From contig JBBWZQ010000044.1 in NCBI GenBank assembly GCA_039649115.1, forward strand, positions 1-44,786: a stretch of 44,786 bases of DNA, written 5' to 3'. This document shows positions 41,957 through 44,786 of this stretch, piece by piece. The notes below the pieces were generated by a model, which ran no database searches, had not been told where the DNA came from, and saw nothing but the letters and a program-made list of their open reading frames with translations. This stretch comes from DATEJJ01 sp039649115. Lineage in GTDB: Bacteria > Actinomycetota > Actinomycetes > Mycobacteriales > Micromonosporaceae. Position numbers and translations under genes: made by a program. Position 1 is the stretch's first letter. Every line of letters starts with the position of its first letter.

Positions 41957-43588
41957 TCAGCCGATGGCCGCGTCGGCCGGCGTTGCCGGGGCGGACTCGA
42001 CCTGGCCCTGGCGCGCCGGCCCGCCTGGCCGGGAAACGCGTACCGGCAGGCAGGCGAGCGCGCCCAGCAGGACGACCAGCACCGGAACGATCATTGCCGG
42101 CCGCATGGCGCTCACGAAGCCGTGCTCGAAAACCTGGGTAGCCACGCCGTGGATGCGGTCGGCGACGTCCTGCGGGAGACCGGCCGGCGAGCCGGCGGTC
42201 GCGACCTGGCCGGTGCCGACCTCCAGCCCGTGCTTGCCCGCGTCGGCGAAGCCCTGCACGAAGTGGTCCCGGTACGGCGCGGGCACCTCGGCGGCCCGCT
42301 GCCGTGCCTGCTCGCGCAGCGCGGCGGCGAGCTGGTTCTGCAGGATCGCGCCCACGGCCGCGCCCGCCAGTACCGAACCGACCTGGCGAATCGTGTTGCT
42401 GACCCCGGATGCCGCGCCGGAGAGCCGGGGCGGCACGTTACGCATCGCTTCGGTGGTCATCGGGGTGAACGTGCAGCCGAATCCGATGCCGGCAAGGATG
42501 AAGGCCGGCAGCACCGCCGTCCAGCTCCTGCCCACCCCGGCGGCGGTCGCCAGCCACAGCGTGCCGGCCGCGTAGAGCACCAGACCGGTCATCAGGATGT
42601 ACTTGCCGCCGAACCTGTCCACCAGCTTGCCGACGGGCCCGGCGACCAGCATCGCCGCCACCGAGGTGGGCGCCATGACGAGCCCGGCCTTCAGGGCCGA
42701 GAAGCCCAACACCGACTGCAGGTAGATGGTCATCGTCAGGAACAGGCCCATGACGCCGAAGGACACGCAGACGGCCACGACGTTCATGAGGGTGAAATTG
42801 CGGTCGCCGAAAAGAGAGAACGGAATCAGCGGTTGACGCTCCTGCTGCCTGCGCTGCTGCACCAGGAGGGCGGCCAGGAGTACGACGCCGGCCGCGACGA
42901 AGGCCCAGACCCGCCCGTCCCAGCCGTACCGGGGACCCTCGGTGAGCGCGAAGGCAAAGCAGAACAGCGTCGCTGTCGCGAGCACCACGCCGCGGACGTC
43001 GAGCCGCTGCCCTGGCACTCGACGACCTCCGGGCAGGATCGGGATGGCCGCGAGCAGGACCAGGATCCCGATGGGCAGGTTGACGAAGAAGATCCACCGC
43101 CAGCTGAACTCGGTTACCAGCAGGCCGCCCACGGTAGGACCGGCGACGGTCGACAGGCCCGCCACGGAACCCCAGATACCCAGGGCGGCGCCGCGGCGCT
43201 CCGCCGGAAAGATGTCCACGATGATGGACAGGGTCTGCGGCAGCATCAACGCCGCACCGAAGCCCTGCACCGCGCGCGCGGCGATCAGTTGGGCCGGGTT
43301 CTGGGCCAGCCCGCAGGCAAGACTGGCCATCGTGAACACGACCACGCCCGTGAGGAAGAGCGACTTCTTGCCCCGCAGGTCACCCAGCCGCCCCGCCGTG
43401 ATCAGCGTGACGGCAAGCACCAGGGTGTACGCGTTGCTGATCCACAGGACCTGGTCGAGGGATGCGCCGAGCTTGTCGACCATGTTCGGGATCGCGATGT
43501 TGACGATTGTCAGGTCGAGCAGCGTCATGAAGAAGCCGAGGGACAGCGTGATGAGCACTGCCCACGGGTTACCATGCCATTTACTCAC
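41957..43588 (-). CDS. MFS drug exporter, DHA2 (EmrB/QacA) family, 14 TM helices
   Basis: 543 residues from GTG 43588 with AGGTGAGG upstream. Family motifs: L-D-L-T-I-V-N-I-A-I-P near residue 25 (TM1 motif D1), G-R-L-G-D-L-R-G-K-K (loop 2-3, motif A), and the motif-C region G-S-V-A-G-L-S-T-V-A-G-P-T-V-G-G. Fourteen hydrophobic segments fit the DHA2 group. A hydrophilic stretch of about 70 residues lies before the last helix. It uses the proton gradient to pump hydrophobic compounds and may give self-resistance or export for the nearby cluster. It is divergent from an ECF41 sigma factor gene. Confidence 0.93.
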   Translation of the reverse strand: MSKWHGNPWAVLITLSLGFFMTLLDLTIVNIAIPNMVDKLGASLDQVLWISNAYTLVLAVTLITAGRLGDLRGKKSLFLTGVVVFTMASLACGLAQNPAQLIAARAVQGFGAALMLPQTLSIIVDIFPAERRGAALGIWGSVAGLSTVAGPTVGGLLVTEFSWRWIFFVNLPIGILVLLAAIPILPGGRRVPGQRLDVRGVVLATATLFCFAFALTEGPRYGWDGRVWAFVAAGVVLLAALLVQQRRQQERQPLIPFSLFGDRNFTLMNVVAVCVSFGVMGLFLTMTIYLQSVLGFSALKAGLVMAPTSVAAMLVAGPVGKLVDRFGGKYILMTGLVLYAAGTLWLATAAGVGRSWTAVLPAFILAGIGFGCTFTPMTTEAMRNVPPRLSGAASGVSNTIRQVGSVLAGAAVGAILQNQLAAALREQARQRAAEVPAPYRDHFVQGFADAGKHGLEVGTGQVATAGSPAGLPQDVADRIHGVATQVFEHGFVSAMRPAMIVPVLVVLLGALACLPVRVSRPGGPARQGQVESAPATPADAAIG

Positions 43589-43638
43589 GGATCCTCACCT
43601 TTCGTGCGTCGCGGAGCGCCCCGGTACTGCACTGAGAG

Positions 43639-43663
43639 GACATCCGTGAGAGGAGACGTGACA
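43639..43663 (-). promoter_or_regulatory. weak candidate ECF41-type promoter for the MFS gene
   Basis: On the minus strand, TGTCACG (43657-43663) and TGTC (43639-43642) recall the ECF41 promoter elements TGTCACA and CGTC, and end 51 bases before the MFS start. The spacer is 14 bases, shorter than usual, and the -10 has a mismatch. No comparable element points toward the sigma gene. Confidence 0.2.
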
Positions 43664-43761
43664 CGGACGCGGGCGATGAGACCCGCATCACATCTGGCGG
43701 GTTCGCGGCACATCCGCGGGGCCACATCCCTCTCAGACACAGAGGGGACCAGGGGGGCGAC

Positions 43762-44691
43762 ATGACCGACCGGCCGGCCGACGTCGACGACGCGACGCGC
43801 GTGTTCGCGGGCTACCGCGAACTACTGTTCTCGATCACCTACAACCTGCTCGGTAGCGTGGCGGACAGCGAGGACGTACTGCAGGAGACCTGGCTGTCCT
43901 GGACCGCCCGCAACAGCCGGCCGTCCGCCGAGAAGATCGAGAACCCGCGCGCCTACCTGGTGCGGATCGCCGTCAACCAGGCCCTGGAACGCCAGGCCGC
44001 GATCATCCGGCGCCGCGAGGTCTACGTCGGACCGTGGTTGCCCGAGCCACTGCTGACCGACGGCGCCGCCAAGCCCGAGGCGGATGTGGCGAGTGCCGCC
44101 CTGCGGGCCGAAGCGGTGTCGATCGCGATGCTGGTGGTCCTGGAGACGCTCACCCCGCTGGAGCGGGCGGTCTTCGTCCTGCACGATCTGTTCGGTTACT
44201 CGCACATCGAGATCGCCGGCATCATCGACCGCACCCCCGCGGCCACGCGCCAGATCTCCCACCGCAGCCGGGAGCATGTGCACGCCCGGCGACCGCGCTA
44301 CCAGGCCAACCCCCGGATCCAGCGGCAGGCGACGGAACGCTTCCTCGCCGCGGCGCTCGGCGGCGACCTCGGAGAGTTGCTGAATATCCTGGCCCCGGAT
44401 GTGACACTGTGGACGGACGGCGGGGGGAAGACGCGGGCGGCGGCGCTGCGGCCCATCCACGGCCGGGACAAGGTCGCACGGCTGCTCGCCGCCATCGCGT
44501 CGCACCATCCCCAGGGACTCGACATCCGGTACCGGTACGTCAACGGCGACCAGTCGGCGGTGCTGTTCTCCGAGGGCGCGCCCTATGCCGTGCTGGTCGT
44601 CGACTCGGACGACCCGTCGGGGAAGATACGCGGCATCTACGCGGTCGCCAATCCCGACAAGTTGGCCAGAGTGTCCGAACAGGAGGGCTGA
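43762..44691 (+). CDS. ECF41-family sigma factor (SigJ-like) with C-terminal SnoaL-like domain
   Basis: 309 residues from ATG 43762. Sigma region 2 (about 10-75: F-A-G-Y-R-E-L-L-F-S-I-T-Y-N-L-L-G-S, D-S-E-D-V-L-Q-E-T-W-L) and region 4 (about 115-170: L-T-P-L-E-R-A-V-F-V-L-H-D-L-F-G-Y-S) are followed by an NTF2/SnoaL-like domain. The three ECF41 signatures are all present: Y-V-G-P-W-L-P-E-P-L in the linker, D-G-G-G-K, and N-P-D-K-L near the C-terminus. In this group the C-terminal domain controls activity in place of a separate anti-sigma factor. The usual partner oxidoreductase or carboxymuconolactone-decarboxylase gene is not in view; the divergent neighbour is the MFS exporter. Confidence 0.94.
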   Translation: MTDRPADVDDATRVFAGYRELLFSITYNLLGSVADSEDVLQETWLSWTARNSRPSAEKIENPRAYLVRIAVNQALERQAAIIRRREVYVGPWLPEPLLTDGAAKPEADVASAALRAEAVSIAMLVVLETLTPLERAVFVLHDLFGYSHIEIAGIIDRTPAATRQISHRSREHVHARRPRYQANPRIQRQATERFLAAALGGDLGELLNILAPDVTLWTDGGGKTRAAALRPIHGRDKVARLLAAIASHHPQGLDIRYRYVNGDQSAVLFSEGAPYAVLVVDSDDPSGKIRGIYAVANPDKLARVSEQEG

Positions 44692-44786
44692 CCCCGGCAA
44701 CCCGGTTCAGGACCCGAGGGCCTCTTCCAGTAGACGAGCCAATGACCTCTGGATGGCGTCTCAGGCTCCGCAACGCTCGTGCCACC

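Overview
The window is very GC-rich, with third-position G/C bias, frequent GTG and TTG starts, SARP/AfsR-type regulators, an AfsA-family protein and an ECF41 sigma factor. These point to a filamentous actinomycete. The secreted glycosidases would suit Micromonosporaceae, but the exact genus cannot be read from the sequence.

Left part, 1-7.4 kb: plant-polysaccharide utilisation and small debris. It holds the end of a VOC-family gene, a secreted ricin-type lectin, a frameshifted remnant of a GH42 beta-galactosidase, a large secreted GH54 alpha-L-arabinofuranosidase, and a GH5 endoglucanase with CBM_X2/CBM46-like modules. Two LacI-type palindromes lie in the control regions of the two intact glycosidases.

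Middle part, 7.6-38.5 kb: one biosynthetic gene cluster. A four-gene plus-strand operon (ispH, polyprenyl/GGPP synthase, dxs, ispG) boosts isoprenoid supply. A minus-strand series runs from a GTGA-coupled small ORF through an AMP ligase, a DUF3050 haem-oxygenase-like protein, a 1,3,6,8-tetrahydroxynaphthalene synthase (type III PKS), a quinone-forming cupin, a DegT aminotransferase and a methyltransferase. After a strong hairpin it continues with an NphB-type (ABBA) aromatic prenyltransferase, a flavin hydroxylase, a Tat-exported BBE-like oxidase, a class II terpene cyclase and an MMPL exporter. Between the two operons lie a LuxR/NB-ARC regulator, an HTH regulator, a SARP, an AfsA homologue, and three proteins that each lack a key active-site residue: an AMP ligase, a phosphopantetheinyl transferase and an alpha/beta-hydrolase.

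My reading is a furaquinocin/naphterpin-like naphthoquinone meroterpenoid pathway. Acetate-derived THN becomes (amino)flaviolin, is methylated and prenylated, and its terpene part is cyclised. The GGPP-type synthase and the DxDD cyclase suggest a C20 (or C15) cyclised side chain instead of the usual C10 one. That product class is inferred, not shown.

Right part, 38.7-44.8 kb: an AfsR-like BTAD/ATPase regulator (possibly C-terminally short), a DoxX-like membrane protein, and a 14-TM MFS exporter divergent from an ECF41 sigma factor. No tRNA, rRNA, CRISPR array or insertion sequence was seen.
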